This document shows, in pieces, positions 14,712 to 22,076 of a stretch of 38,161 nt of DNA (the stretch's first letter is position 1; the number at the start of each line of letters is the position of its first letter). The stretch is from positions 1,570 to 39,730 of the forward strand of contig CADCVF010000033.1 of NCBI GenBank assembly GCA_902806095.1, read 5' to 3'. Source of the DNA: an uncultured Rubrobacteraceae bacterium (GTDB lineage: Bacteria > Actinomycetota > Rubrobacteria > Rubrobacterales > Rubrobacteraceae). A model generated the notes under the pieces. That model did not search any database. It was not told the DNA's origin and saw nothing but the letters and a program-made list of their open reading frames with translations. The position numbers and the translations under genes were made by a program.

Positions 14712-17039
14712 GTGGCTCCTGATAGCATCTCATACGCTGTGAGCGGCCCGCGGGCACCAGTCGAGATTCTCATCGACCGCTGGGGAGTGCCCCACGTCTA
14801 CGCTTCCTCCTCCTACGATGCCTTCTTCGCCCAGGGCTTCAACGCCGCCCGTGATCGCCTGTGGCAGATAGACCTGTGGAGGCGGAGGGGTCTCGGGCTG
14901 CTCTCCGAGGTCTTCGGCCCTTCCTTCGTCGAGAAGGACAGGGCAACCCGGCTCTTCCTCTATCGCGGAGAGATGCGCAGCGAGTGGCTGGCCTATGGCC
15001 CGGACACCAGGCGGGTGGTAACGGCGTTCGTCTCCGGAGTAAACGAGTACGTGAGGCTCGTCCGCGAGGATTCGTCACTCCTGCCCGAAGAGTTCATCCT
15101 GATGGGCTACCGGCCGTCCTTCTGGTCGCCTGAGGACGTCGCGCGCATAAGGAGTCATGGCCTCTACCAGAACCTCGCGAGCGAGGTCGAGCGCGCGCTC
15201 GTGCTGAGGGATTTCGGGCCCGAGGTGGAGGCTCTCCGTAAACCCCTCGAGCCATCGCGCAACGTCGCCGTTCCCGAGGGCTTGGATCTCTCCCTGATCC
15301 CCACAGACGTTCTGCGGGTCTACGAACTGGCTACGGAACCCGTCGAGTTCACGGGCGGGCAGCCCCTGCGGGCGAGTGGCCTGGAGGGCTCGAACAACTG
15401 GGCGATCTCACCAGAGCGCACCTCGACGGGCCGCCCCATTCTGGCCAACGACCCTCACCGCGCCCAGTCCGTGCCCTCCCTCCGCTACGCGGTCCACCTC
15501 TCAGCCCCCGGTATGGACGTGATCGGGGCCGGAGAGCCGGCCCTGCCCGGCGTCTCCATCGGCCACAACGGCAAAATTGCCTTCGGCCTCACCATCTTCT
15601 CCATAGACCAGGAGGACCTTTACGTCTACCAAACCAACCCAGAGGCACCCTCCGAGTACCGATGCGGGGGGCGTTGGGAGCCAATGGAAGTGGAACACCA
15701 GCGCATCCCGGTCAGGGACGGTGAGCCGGCCGAAGTCGAACTCGGGTTCACCCGTCACGGGCCCGTCATCTATGAAGACCCGAAGAAGAATGTCGCCTTC
15801 GCCGTGAGGGCTGCGTGGCTGGAGCCAGGAATGGCCCCCTACCTCGGAAGCCTGAATTACATGCGCGCCGGGGACTGGGACGAGTTCCTGGCGGCGATGG
15901 AGCGCTGGGGGACTCCCGGCGAAAACCTGGTCTACGCGGACGTGCGGGGCAATATCGGGTGGAAGCCGGCCGGCCTCGTTCCAAGGAGGTCCAACTGGGA
16001 CGGGCTCTTGCCGGTGCCCGGCGACGGCCGCTACGAATGGGACGGATTTCTGGACGCGGATGAGCTGCCAGCAGAGTTCAATCCTCCCCGGGGCTGGGTC
16101 GCGAGCGCCAACGAGATGAATCTCCCCGGGGGCTACCCTCACGAAGAGAAGAAGGTCGGCTTCGAATGGTATGCTCCGCAGCGCTATCAGCGGATAGCCG
16201 AGGTCCTTCGCGAAAACCCGAGCTTCGGCCTCGAAGACTCGGTGAAGCTCCAGACCGACTACCTCTCCGTGCCAGCACGGCGGATCGTTACCCGGCTGCG
16301 GAGTCTGCGCCCGGCGGATCCCAAAGTGGAGCAGGCCCTGAAGATGCTGACGGGTTGGGACTGTGTCCTCCGCGCCGACTCCGCCCCGGCGGCCCTTTTC
16401 GAGGTGTGGTACCGGCTGCATCTGCGCGAGACGCTCCTGACGAGGGCCATGGAAGGCATCGTCGAGCCTGGACGACTGGCCGAGGCGATGCCCAGGGTGA
16501 TGCAGGTCCAAGATCAGGCAGGCGACGCCAGGATGGACCTGGAGATCCTGGAGAAGCTCGACGCAAGGCTCGGTCCGGAGGCCGTAAACGAGGCGATGTC
16601 GTCGACCTTACGGGAAGCCACGGAGCGCCTGGAACGGCTACTGGGAGCGGACTGGGGGGAGTGGGAGTGGGGCAAACTGCACCACGCCTTCCTAGCCCAC
16701 CCCCTATCCCCGCTCGTCGAAAGGCGAACCCGCAGTCGACTGGACGTAGGACCTGCGCCGCGTGGAGGGAGCGGGGACACGGTGGGCAACACCGCATACC
16801 GCCTGGAGGACTTCCGGCAAACCGGCGGCTCCTCGTGGCGCGTGGTGGTGGACGTCGGAGGATGGGACAACTCTCTCATGATCAACTCGCCGGGACAATC
16901 GGGTGACCCTGCGAGCCCGCACTACTCGGATCTTTTCCATCCGTGGGCCAGAGACGAGGCCGTACCGTTACTGTACAGCAGACGAAAGGTCGAGGCCGCT
17001 ACCGAAGTGAGGATCGTACTCGAGCCAAAGGCACAGTGA
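14712..17039 (+). CDS. Penicillin acylase-family Ntn hydrolase
   Basis: 775 residues from GTG 14712 (GGAGGATACT upstream). An alpha-chain-like region (IDRWGVPHVYA, GFNAARDRLWQIDLWRRR) is followed by GSNNW, where Ser227 would be the autocatalytic N-terminal nucleophile of the beta chain, then NDPH, GVSIGHNGKIAFGLT and GNIGWKPAG, all typical of the penicillin G acylase/AHL acylase superfamily. These enzymes cleave side-chain amides, including N-acyl homoserine lactones. Most family members are exported, but no signal peptide is seen, so the enzyme may be cytoplasmic. It ends the 9.1-17.0 kb block. Confidence 0.92.
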   Translation: MAPDSISYAVSGPRAPVEILIDRWGVPHVYASSSYDAFFAQGFNAARDRLWQIDLWRRRGLGLLSEVFGPSFVEKDRATRLFLYRGEMRSEWLAYGPDTRRVVTAFVSGVNEYVRLVREDSSLLPEEFILMGYRPSFWSPEDVARIRSHGLYQNLASEVERALVLRDFGPEVEALRKPLEPSRNVAVPEGLDLSLIPTDVLRVYELATEPVEFTGGQPLRASGLEGSNNWAISPERTSTGRPILANDPHRAQSVPSLRYAVHLSAPGMDVIGAGEPALPGVSIGHNGKIAFGLTIFSIDQEDLYVYQTNPEAPSEYRCGGRWEPMEVEHQRIPVRDGEPAEVELGFTRHGPVIYEDPKKNVAFAVRAAWLEPGMAPYLGSLNYMRAGDWDEFLAAMERWGTPGENLVYADVRGNIGWKPAGLVPRRSNWDGLLPVPGDGRYEWDGFLDADELPAEFNPPRGWVASANEMNLPGGYPHEEKKVGFEWYAPQRYQRIAEVLRENPSFGLEDSVKLQTDYLSVPARRIVTRLRSLRPADPKVEQALKMLTGWDCVLRADSAPAALFEVWYRLHLRETLLTRAMEGIVEPGRLAEAMPRVMQVQDQAGDARMDLEILEKLDARLGPEAVNEAMSSTLREATERLERLLGADWGEWEWGKLHHAFLAHPLSPLVERRTRSRLDVGPAPRGGSGDTVGNTAYRLEDFRQTGGSSWRVVVDVGGWDNSLMINSPGQSGDPASPHYSDLFHPWARDEAVPLLYSRRKVEAATEVRIVLEPKAQ

Positions 17040-17081
17040 GCTTGCCCCACCGGAACAATTCGTGTCCACAACGGTCTGACT

Positions 17082-17444
17082 CTAGAAACGGTTCATCCGC
17101 TCGCGGATCCAGAGGGCCATCAGGGGATCGGTCGGCTCGGGTCGCGTGTCCATTCTCTTCCTCTCCAGATACCCGGACGCGGCGAGCCCGTCGAGCGCAC
17201 TCTTCAGCGCCCCAGAGCCCTTTATCCCGTGGCGGCGCATGTAGGGTCTGGAGTACGGTTCATCCGTCGGTTCCTTGCAAAGGGCGATGAAGGCGGCCCG
17301 GCGCGACGGACTCATCTCGTCCAGGATCGTGCGGAACTCGGGCTCTGCTTCGTCCAGGGCCTCGTCTTTGGCGACCAGCGCCGTTTCCTCGTCTGCCGCC
17401 TCGCCACCGGTTCTCGCCAGCCTAAAGGCATGGAAGGCCAGCTG
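17082..17444 (-). pseudogene. C-terminal remnant of a P-loop ATPase with winged-helix domain
   Basis: Open frame of 120 codons without a proper start, bounded by TAG at 17447-17445. It reads QLAFHAFRLARTGGEAADEE, a linker, then MSPSRRAAFIALCKEP, KGSGALKSALDGLAASGYLE and DPLMALWIRERM. This is the end of the AAA-type archaeal-ATPase-like proteins, whose C-terminal winged helix follows the nucleotide domain. The whole ATPase domain is missing. An ATG at 17315 could start a 77-residue protein, but the upstream homology shows truncation. Confidence 0.6.
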
Positions 17445-17694
17445 CTAGGCCCGGTGCGGGTGACCTTGACTCCAAACCGCCGTCCTCCGTGCCGAGGACG
17501 AGGATGCCGACAGAGCCCGCGATTATTGGCTAGGTCTCGTCCGAAACGAGTAGCCTTCGTTTCACGACAGCAACGACTTGCGAACAGAACCTGGCTTGGA
17601 TCTCCGCAATAACCTACTTGTTCCGGGATTATTCATGAAGCACTCCGGGCTCGGGTTGCTGAACGACCCTCACATCATGGGGGTCATGCAGGGT
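17445..17694. other. Short gene-free stretch with IS-like end
   Basis: No gene recognised. It contains CCGGGATTATTCATG (17623-17637), one half of a widely spaced inverted repeat, and a plus-strand frame reading LVPGLFMKHSGLG that resembles minus-strand EFLVPRPGLFMDSG at the other half. Confidence 0.4.
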
Positions 17695-18127
17695 TCACGG
17701 ACGCGCCAGCGCCGCCGCAGACTCGATCAGCTCCCCGACTTCCTCGCTCTGGACTGTTTCCTCGTCTGAACCTTCACGTGGCGCATAGTCTTCCCCGTCC
17801 CTTCCAGCAACCCGGCAGGATCGGTTAGTTCGGTCGCCCGGTGCAACTGCAGATTGACGCGCTCGCGGTGCAGCACGATGGAGGCGAACGACTCTTTCAT
17901 GCCGCTGGCCAAGCCGTAGCTGAGGCTGTTGTATCCTCTCATTACCTTCTCCTGCGCGTCAGGCACGAGCTCGAAGACGCGAGCGCGCAAGGAGATGGCA
18001 AGGTGCTGTACCTCCGGGCTAAAGTCGTCGAGTATTCGTCGTCTATGCTGCTCCTTCCGCCAAAGCGTGGCCTTATGATCGGAAATTGTGTCACTCCGTG
18101 CAGCCTGAGTCCATGAATAATCCGGGG
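17622..18127. repeat. Inverted repeat pair around the DUF1801 remnant
   Basis: CCGGGATTATTCATG (17623-17637) pairs with CATGAATAATCCGGGG (18112-18127), about 475 bases apart. Translated outward, both ends give a PGLFM....SG segment, so they look like opposed copies of the same terminal sequence, perhaps of a vanished insertion sequence, with the DUF1801 fragment between them. Confidence 0.4.
17695..18060 (-). pseudogene. DUF1801 (YdhG-like) protein, frameshifted near its C-terminus
   Basis: The frame contains ILDDFSPEVQHLAISLRARV, FELVPDAQEKVMRGYNSLSY, and RVNLQLHRATELTDPAGLLE then GTGKTMRHVKV, matching DUF1801 domain proteins of about 110-140 residues. Near 17745-17760 the frame breaks: the main frame runs to a wrong tail, while the adjacent frame supplies the expected end EEVGELIESAAALARP and a stop at 17695-17697. 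No good start codon is found; the shortest candidate is ATG 17990. The family function is unknown (iron-chaperone-like fold). Confidence 0.6.
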
Positions 18128-18272
18128 CGAGGGACCAGAAACTCTTCGAGTTCTACCTGCTCGAACATTTCAACTACAGGCTCTTCGTCTGTCCCTACCG
18201 AGCTCGCTTCGTGCTCGAGAGCAGCCTCCTGCTTACGGTCCTGGGTATCCGCCGCCCAACGCATGATGTCTA

Positions 18273-18302
18273 ACACGAATATCGTGTACACTATATTCGT
18301 GT
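18273..18302 (+). promoter_or_regulatory. Palindromic operator of vapBC pair 1
   Basis: A perfect 10-bp inverted repeat ACACGAATAT/ATATTCGTGT separated by ten bases lies 26 bases before the antitoxin start. The spacer GTGTACAC core is itself palindromic, and TATATT-like hexamers could serve as -10. VapBC complexes normally repress their own promoter by binding such sites. Confidence 0.65.
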
Positions 18303-18327
18303 AGTGGACTGTAGAGGAGGCTGGGCA

Positions 18328-18552
18328 ATGAAGAACATTACGTTGAGTGCGGACGAGGGTTTGATCGAGGCCGCGCGTGAACGGGCGCGGGCCGAGCACA
18401 CGACCCTGAACGAGCAGTTCAGGCGTTGGCTGAAGGATTATGTGCGACGGGAGCAGCAGGCTGAGGAGGCGATGGCGGTGGTCCGGGAGTTGCGCGGCAA
18501 GGTCCGCACCGGTGGCCGCAAGTTTACTCGGGACGAGATGAATGAGCGGTGA
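18328..18552 (+). CDS. vapB: VapB-type antitoxin
   Basis: 74 residues from ATG 18328 (AGAGGAGGCTGGGCA before it). It starts MKNITLSADEGLIEAARERA, a ribbon-helix-helix-like DNA-binding fold, followed by TTLNEQFRRWLKDYV and a charged toxin-wrapping tail (GGRKFTRDEMNER). It should neutralise the PIN toxin encoded next and autorepress through the palindrome upstream. The reading frame overlaps the toxin gene by 11 bases, standard for type II toxin-antitoxin operons. GTG/ATG alternatives at 18304 lack a ribosome site. Confidence 0.82.
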   Translation: MKNITLSADEGLIEAARERARAEHTTLNEQFRRWLKDYVRREQQAEEAMAVVRELRGKVRTGGRKFTRDEMNER

Positions 18553-18961
18553 TTTCATAGACTCCAACGTCTTTGTCTACCTGTTCGACGAGACAAATGA
18601 GCGTAAGCGTGAAATAGCCGGTGGGATCGTGGAGTCCGCTCTGCAGTCCCACAGCGCAAGCATCAGCTTTCAGGTCGTCAAGGAGACGTTGAACGTAGTA
18701 ACCAGCAAGCTGCCGACGCCGATGACGGCGGAGGACGCCGGACGTTTCCTCGAACAGGTACTCGAGCCTTTGTGGAGAGGCTCGCCTAGACTGGCGCTCT
18801 ACCGTCGCGCCCTGGATCTCCAGTCACGGTACCGCTACAGCTTCTACGACTCACTAATCATCGCAGCTGCCCTCGACGCCGGCTGCACCCGGCTCTACAG
18901 CGAGGACTTGCAGGATGGGCAATGGATCGAAGGGCTCACGATCGAGAATCCGTTTCGTTGA
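18542..18961 (+). CDS. vapC: VapC-type PIN-domain ribonuclease toxin
   Basis: 139 residues, start ATG 18542 inside the antitoxin gene. PIN-domain acidic residues are in place: Asp7 (DFIDSNVFVYLFD), Glu in QVVKETLNV, Asp in YSFYDSLIIAAAL and the late acidic pair in RLYSEDLQDG. VapC toxins cleave RNA, usually tRNA or rRNA, with Mg2+. The gene looks intact. Length matches the family (about 130-140). Confidence 0.88.
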   Translation: MSGDFIDSNVFVYLFDETNERKREIAGGIVESALQSHSASISFQVVKETLNVVTSKLPTPMTAEDAGRFLEQVLEPLWRGSPRLALYRRALDLQSRYRYSFYDSLIIAAALDAGCTRLYSEDLQDGQWIEGLTIENPFR

Positions 18962-19019
18962 ACTGCGAATTGCGTAACCCTTCCCATCCTGGAAATCCCA
19001 AAATCCGAGTTCATTGTCG

Positions 19020-19043
19020 CATCAATATCGATATCGTTTGATG
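19020..19043 (+). promoter_or_regulatory. Candidate operator of vapBC pair 2
   Basis: CATCAA and TTGATG flank TATCGATA, itself palindromic, ahead of the second antitoxin; TATAGT (19044-19049) may be the -10. The sequence differs from the operator of pair 1, so each pair probably regulates itself separately. Confidence 0.5.
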
Positions 19044-19077
19044 TATAGTCTGTGCAAGAGTGAAGGAGGCGAGCACT

Positions 19078-19275
19078 GTGCGCACTACGATCAATCTCGA
19101 TGATGAACTGCTGGATGAAGCCCGGCGCATCACCGGCATAGAAGGACGGACCGCTCTGGTTCACGAGGGGTTGAAGGCACTGATCGAACGCGAGAGCGCC
19201 CGGCGTCTGGCCCGGCTCGGAGGCAGCGAGGCGCAGTTGCGGCCGGTCCCCCGACGCCGTCCCGAATCGGCGTGA
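19078..19275 (+). CDS. vapB: VapB-type antitoxin (MRTTxxLDDELL family)
   Basis: 65 residues from GTG 19078; GAAGGAGG at 19062-19069 sets this start rather than GTG 19060. The N-terminus VRTTINLDDELLDEARRITG is the classic ribbon-helix-helix antitoxin signature, followed by TALVHEGLKALIERESARRL and a basic tail. Its stop overlaps the toxin start (GTGA). Confidence 0.85.
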   Translation: MRTTINLDDELLDEARRITGIEGRTALVHEGLKALIERESARRLARLGGSEAQLRPVPRRRPESA

Positions 19276-19642
19276 TCCTGGGAGACACCTCCGTTTGGGT
19301 CGACCACCTACGTTCGGGAGAGACGGCTTTGGCTGCTGCCCTGGAGGACGGGCGTGTGCTGATGCACCCGTTTGTGCTCGGGGAGCTGGCTTGCGGCAAC
19401 CTCGAGAACAGGAATGAGGTGCTCGAACTCTTGGGGGATCTGCCCGCGGCCCCGACCGCGACGGACCCCGAAGTGCTGGGCTTGATCGAACGCCGCGCCC
19501 TGATGGGCCGGGGCATCGGCTACTTCGATGTACACGTGCTGGCATCGGCGGCCCTGGCCGATGTCGGACGGCTATGAACGCGGGACAGGCGCCTCGCCGC
19601 GGTGGCATCGGAACTGGAACTGGCCTTCGAGGGTGAATTGTG
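19272..19642 (+). pseudogene. vapC: VapC-type PIN toxin with premature stop
   Basis: GTG 19272 opens MILGDTSVWVDHLRSGE; Asp5, Glu of VLGELACG and Asp of IGYFDVHVL are conserved PIN residues. A TGA at 19575-19577 ends the frame after GRL, exactly where the family has Trp (LWTRDRRL). The same frame continues TRDRRLAAVASELELAFEGE to TGA 19640-19642. One base change (TGG to TGA) would explain it. The lost part holds the fourth acidic residue, so the 101-residue product is probably inactive. Confidence 0.8.
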
Positions 19643-19716
19643 AATAATGAGTTACGAGTTGGGAAGGCATGGAGCAATCGGACAGTTCCAAATTCCTTTC
19701 CTGGGAGGGTATCAGG

Positions 19717-20829
19717 ATGGTGAGCAGGAGTGTCGGGGACGTCTCTGGTGGGACGCCTTATCTCTTGATCGACGGCGCGAAGATGGAGAGAAACATACTG
19801 AAGATGGCCGGTGTCGCCCGGGGGAACGGGGTTACGCTGAAGCCACACGTGAAGACGCACAAGATGCCTGGCATAGCCAGAGAACAGGTGGAGGCCGGGG
19901 CTGCGGGGATAACGGTGGCCAAAGTCTCTGAGGCTGAGGTTATGGCGGATGGTGGTATGGAGGATATCTTTATCGCTTACCCACTGGTGACGGAAGCGAA
20001 GATCCGGCAGGCGCTTCGGCTTAGCGAGAGGGTGAGGCTCGTCGTCGGAGTAGATAGCCTGGAAGGGGCCAGGAGACTCTCGGCTGCCGTGGAGGATCGC
20101 ACACTTGAGATCAGGCTCGAGGTTGACACAGGGCTGAGGCGCACCGGGGTCCTTTATGACGAAGCTGTCGGGCTGGCGGGTGAGATCGAGGGCATGGGAA
20201 ACTTGGATCTCACGGGTATCTACACCTACCGCGGCGCCGTCCTGGGCGGCTCGAAGACGTTGGAGCTCGAGAAGGCAGGTCTCGAAGAGGGACACCTCAT
20301 GGTCTCCCTGGCTGATATGCTGAGGGAACGGGGCATAAGGGTGGACGACGTCAGCGTGGGCTCCACCCCGACGGCGGAGCACGTGGCGAAGGTGGATGGG
20401 GTGACGGAGATCCGGCCAGGAACCTACGTGTTCTACGATAGGATGCAGGCCCGGTTAGGCGCCTGTTCGCTTGACGAATGCGCGGCCGTCGTGGTGTGTA
20501 CGGTGATAAGCAGGCCTGCTCCGGACCTGGCCGTTATCGACGGCGGGAGCAAGACCTTCGCCACCGATGTGGGCCCCGGCGCGGAACCGCTGAACCTGGA
20601 GGGGTATGGCCACGTTGTCGGGTATCCTGGCGCCGTGCTGGAGAGGCTCACGGAGGAGCACGGGATGCTCTCTGTGGACGAGGATTGTGATCTCGAAGTA
20701 GGCGACACTTTGCAGGTAATCCCCAACCACATCTGCAGCACGGTGAATCTGCATGATCAGGTGTACCTTGTTGGGGAGGATGGCGTCGTGGAGGAGACGC
20801 GGGTGGCGGCCCGCGGGAAGGTCAGGTAG
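19717..20829 (+). CDS. DSD1/D-threonine aldolase-like PLP enzyme
   Basis: 370 residues from ATG 19717, chosen because GGGAGGG lies seven bases upstream; ATG 19669 has no site. Alanine-racemase-type barrel first: TPYLLIDGAKMERNI, then KPHVKTHK, in which Lys46 should bind PLP. The C-terminal domain ends with PNHICSTVNLHD, whose His338 and Cys340 bind the divalent metal in D-threonine aldolase and D-serine dehydratase. The reaction is cleavage or dehydration of a D-3-hydroxy amino acid; which one cannot be told. RidA, encoded downstream, removes reactive enamines made by such enzymes. Confidence 0.85.
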   Translation: MVSRSVGDVSGGTPYLLIDGAKMERNILKMAGVARGNGVTLKPHVKTHKMPGIAREQVEAGAAGITVAKVSEAEVMADGGMEDIFIAYPLVTEAKIRQALRLSERVRLVVGVDSLEGARRLSAAVEDRTLEIRLEVDTGLRRTGVLYDEAVGLAGEIEGMGNLDLTGIYTYRGAVLGGSKTLELEKAGLEEGHLMVSLADMLRERGIRVDDVSVGSTPTAEHVAKVDGVTEIRPGTYVFYDRMQARLGACSLDECAAVVVCTVISRPAPDLAVIDGGSKTFATDVGPGAEPLNLEGYGHVVGYPGAVLERLTEEHGMLSVDEDCDLEVGDTLQVIPNHICSTVNLHDQVYLVGEDGVVEETRVAARGKVR

Positions 20830-20847
20830 GAGGACGGCGGAGTTGGA

Positions 20848-20885
20848 TGACCCTCGCAGTGAGATCAAACTCCAATAGAGGGTCA
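20848..20885 (+). terminator. Weak intergenic hairpin
   Basis: TGACCCTC (20848-20855) pairs with GAGGGTCA (20878-20885) across a 22-base loop, just after the PLP-enzyme gene. There is no U-tract. It may trim or attenuate the transcript before the next gene. Confidence 0.3.
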
Positions 20886-20956
20886 CCCGCGGCGCAAACC
20901 GGCGGGGCCGGCCAGACGACCTAGTCGGGTAGCGAGCAACCTGCCAGGGAGGTCCG

Positions 20957-21988
20957 ATGAATGGGAAGGTTAGAGTCGGTGTCGTTGGCCTCGGTATCTG
21001 GGGCCAGAATCACGCCCTCGCGTATTCCGATTACCATCGGTGCGAGCTGACCGTTGTTTGCGACCTCGAGGAGGATCGCGCGCGGGAACTCGGGGAACGC
21101 CACAACTGTGACTGGACCACGAGCGTGGAGGAGATCGCTTCCAGCGATGTGGAGGCCGTTTCTATTGCGACCCCCGACTTCGCGCACTTCGAACCCGCAG
21201 ATGCGCTCCTCAGAGCCGGAAAGCACGTGATAGTCGAGAAACCGCTCGCCACCACCGCAGGCGACGCCAAAGCGATGGTCGCTAGCGCTGCCAGGGCGGG
21301 GACGAAGTTCATGGTCGATTTTCACGCCCGCTGGCATCCGCTCTTCATGGGCGCGAAGGCCTACGTCGAGAAGGGCGAACTCGGCGACCCGGTCATGGCT
21401 TACGCCCGCCTCAGCGATACCATCTCGGTTCCGACCGAGATGCTGGGCTGGAGTGGCAGCTCGGGCCCGGAGTGGTTCCTCTTTCCTCACACCATGGACA
21501 TCGTGCGCTGGCTGGTCGGGCGTGATCCCGTTGAAGTTTACGCCAAGGGTTACCGTGGCGTGCTTGCCGACAAGGGTATAGACTGCTGGGATGCGATCCA
21601 GGCGTTGGTCGAGTTCGAAGGGAAAGCTTTCTGCACCTTCGAAACCTCGTGGATCGTCCCTAACAGCTACACCAACGTCGTCGACAACCGGCTGACGCTA
21701 TACGGTACCGAGGGCGGACTCGAGCTCAGGAACGAGCCGAACCTGTGGGTGTTTACCGACAGGTTCCACACGCCGTTCTCCTCAGAGTCGATCACCCGTT
21801 ACGGCAAGGTTTCGGGGTACCAGTACGAGCCGATCCGTTACTTCGTCGATTGTGTGGCCGACGACGTCGTGCCTGAGGCCACGGGGCAGGATGGTCTCAT
21901 GGTGACCGCCCTGATCGAGGCAACCCTGACTTCGCTGCGCGACGGCACTCCTGTCAGAATCCGTGACGTCCTCGACAACGCTTCCTGA
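20957..21988 (+). CDS. Gfo/Idh/MocA family dehydrogenase
   Basis: 343 residues, ATG after GGGAGGTCCG. N-terminal NAD(P)-binding GVVGLGIWGQNHA, family motif VIVEKPLAT with the catalytic Lys, and a C-terminal alpha/beta domain with HTMDIVRWLVG supplying the catalytic His. Members oxidise or reduce sugars, inositols and sugar derivatives. Its place between a PLP enzyme and a sodium symporter suggests one catabolic unit, with the substrate imported by the symporter. Confidence 0.9.
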   Translation: MNGKVRVGVVGLGIWGQNHALAYSDYHRCELTVVCDLEEDRARELGERHNCDWTTSVEEIASSDVEAVSIATPDFAHFEPADALLRAGKHVIVEKPLATTAGDAKAMVASAARAGTKFMVDFHARWHPLFMGAKAYVEKGELGDPVMAYARLSDTISVPTEMLGWSGSSGPEWFLFPHTMDIVRWLVGRDPVEVYAKGYRGVLADKGIDCWDAIQALVEFEGKAFCTFETSWIVPNSYTNVVDNRLTLYGTEGGLELRNEPNLWVFTDRFHTPFSSESITRYGKVSGYQYEPIRYFVDCVADDVVPEATGQDGLMVTALIEATLTSLRDGTPVRIRDVLDNAS

Positions 21989-22076
21989 GGATCACAAGTC
22001 GTACGGACGGCAGCAGATCGATTCCGAGGGGTGTAGGCTTGTGGGCAGAGGAGGAGCCCATGAACGGGGGTAATCG

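Noticed and set aside
18091-18264. 57-residue minus-strand ORF (MRWAADTQDRKQEAALEHEA...)
   Set aside because: Would start inside the vapBC operator region and end in the inverted repeat; composition is plausible but there is no ribosome site or known family.
19575-19577. TGA read as Trp or selenocysteine in the toxin
   Set aside because: TGA serves as an ordinary stop in neighbouring genes, and no selenocysteine insertion hairpin is seen; a point mutation is simpler.
18895-20382. 495-residue minus-strand frame
   Set aside because: Antisense across vapBC pair 2 and the PLP enzyme; His/Pro/Arg-rich shadow.
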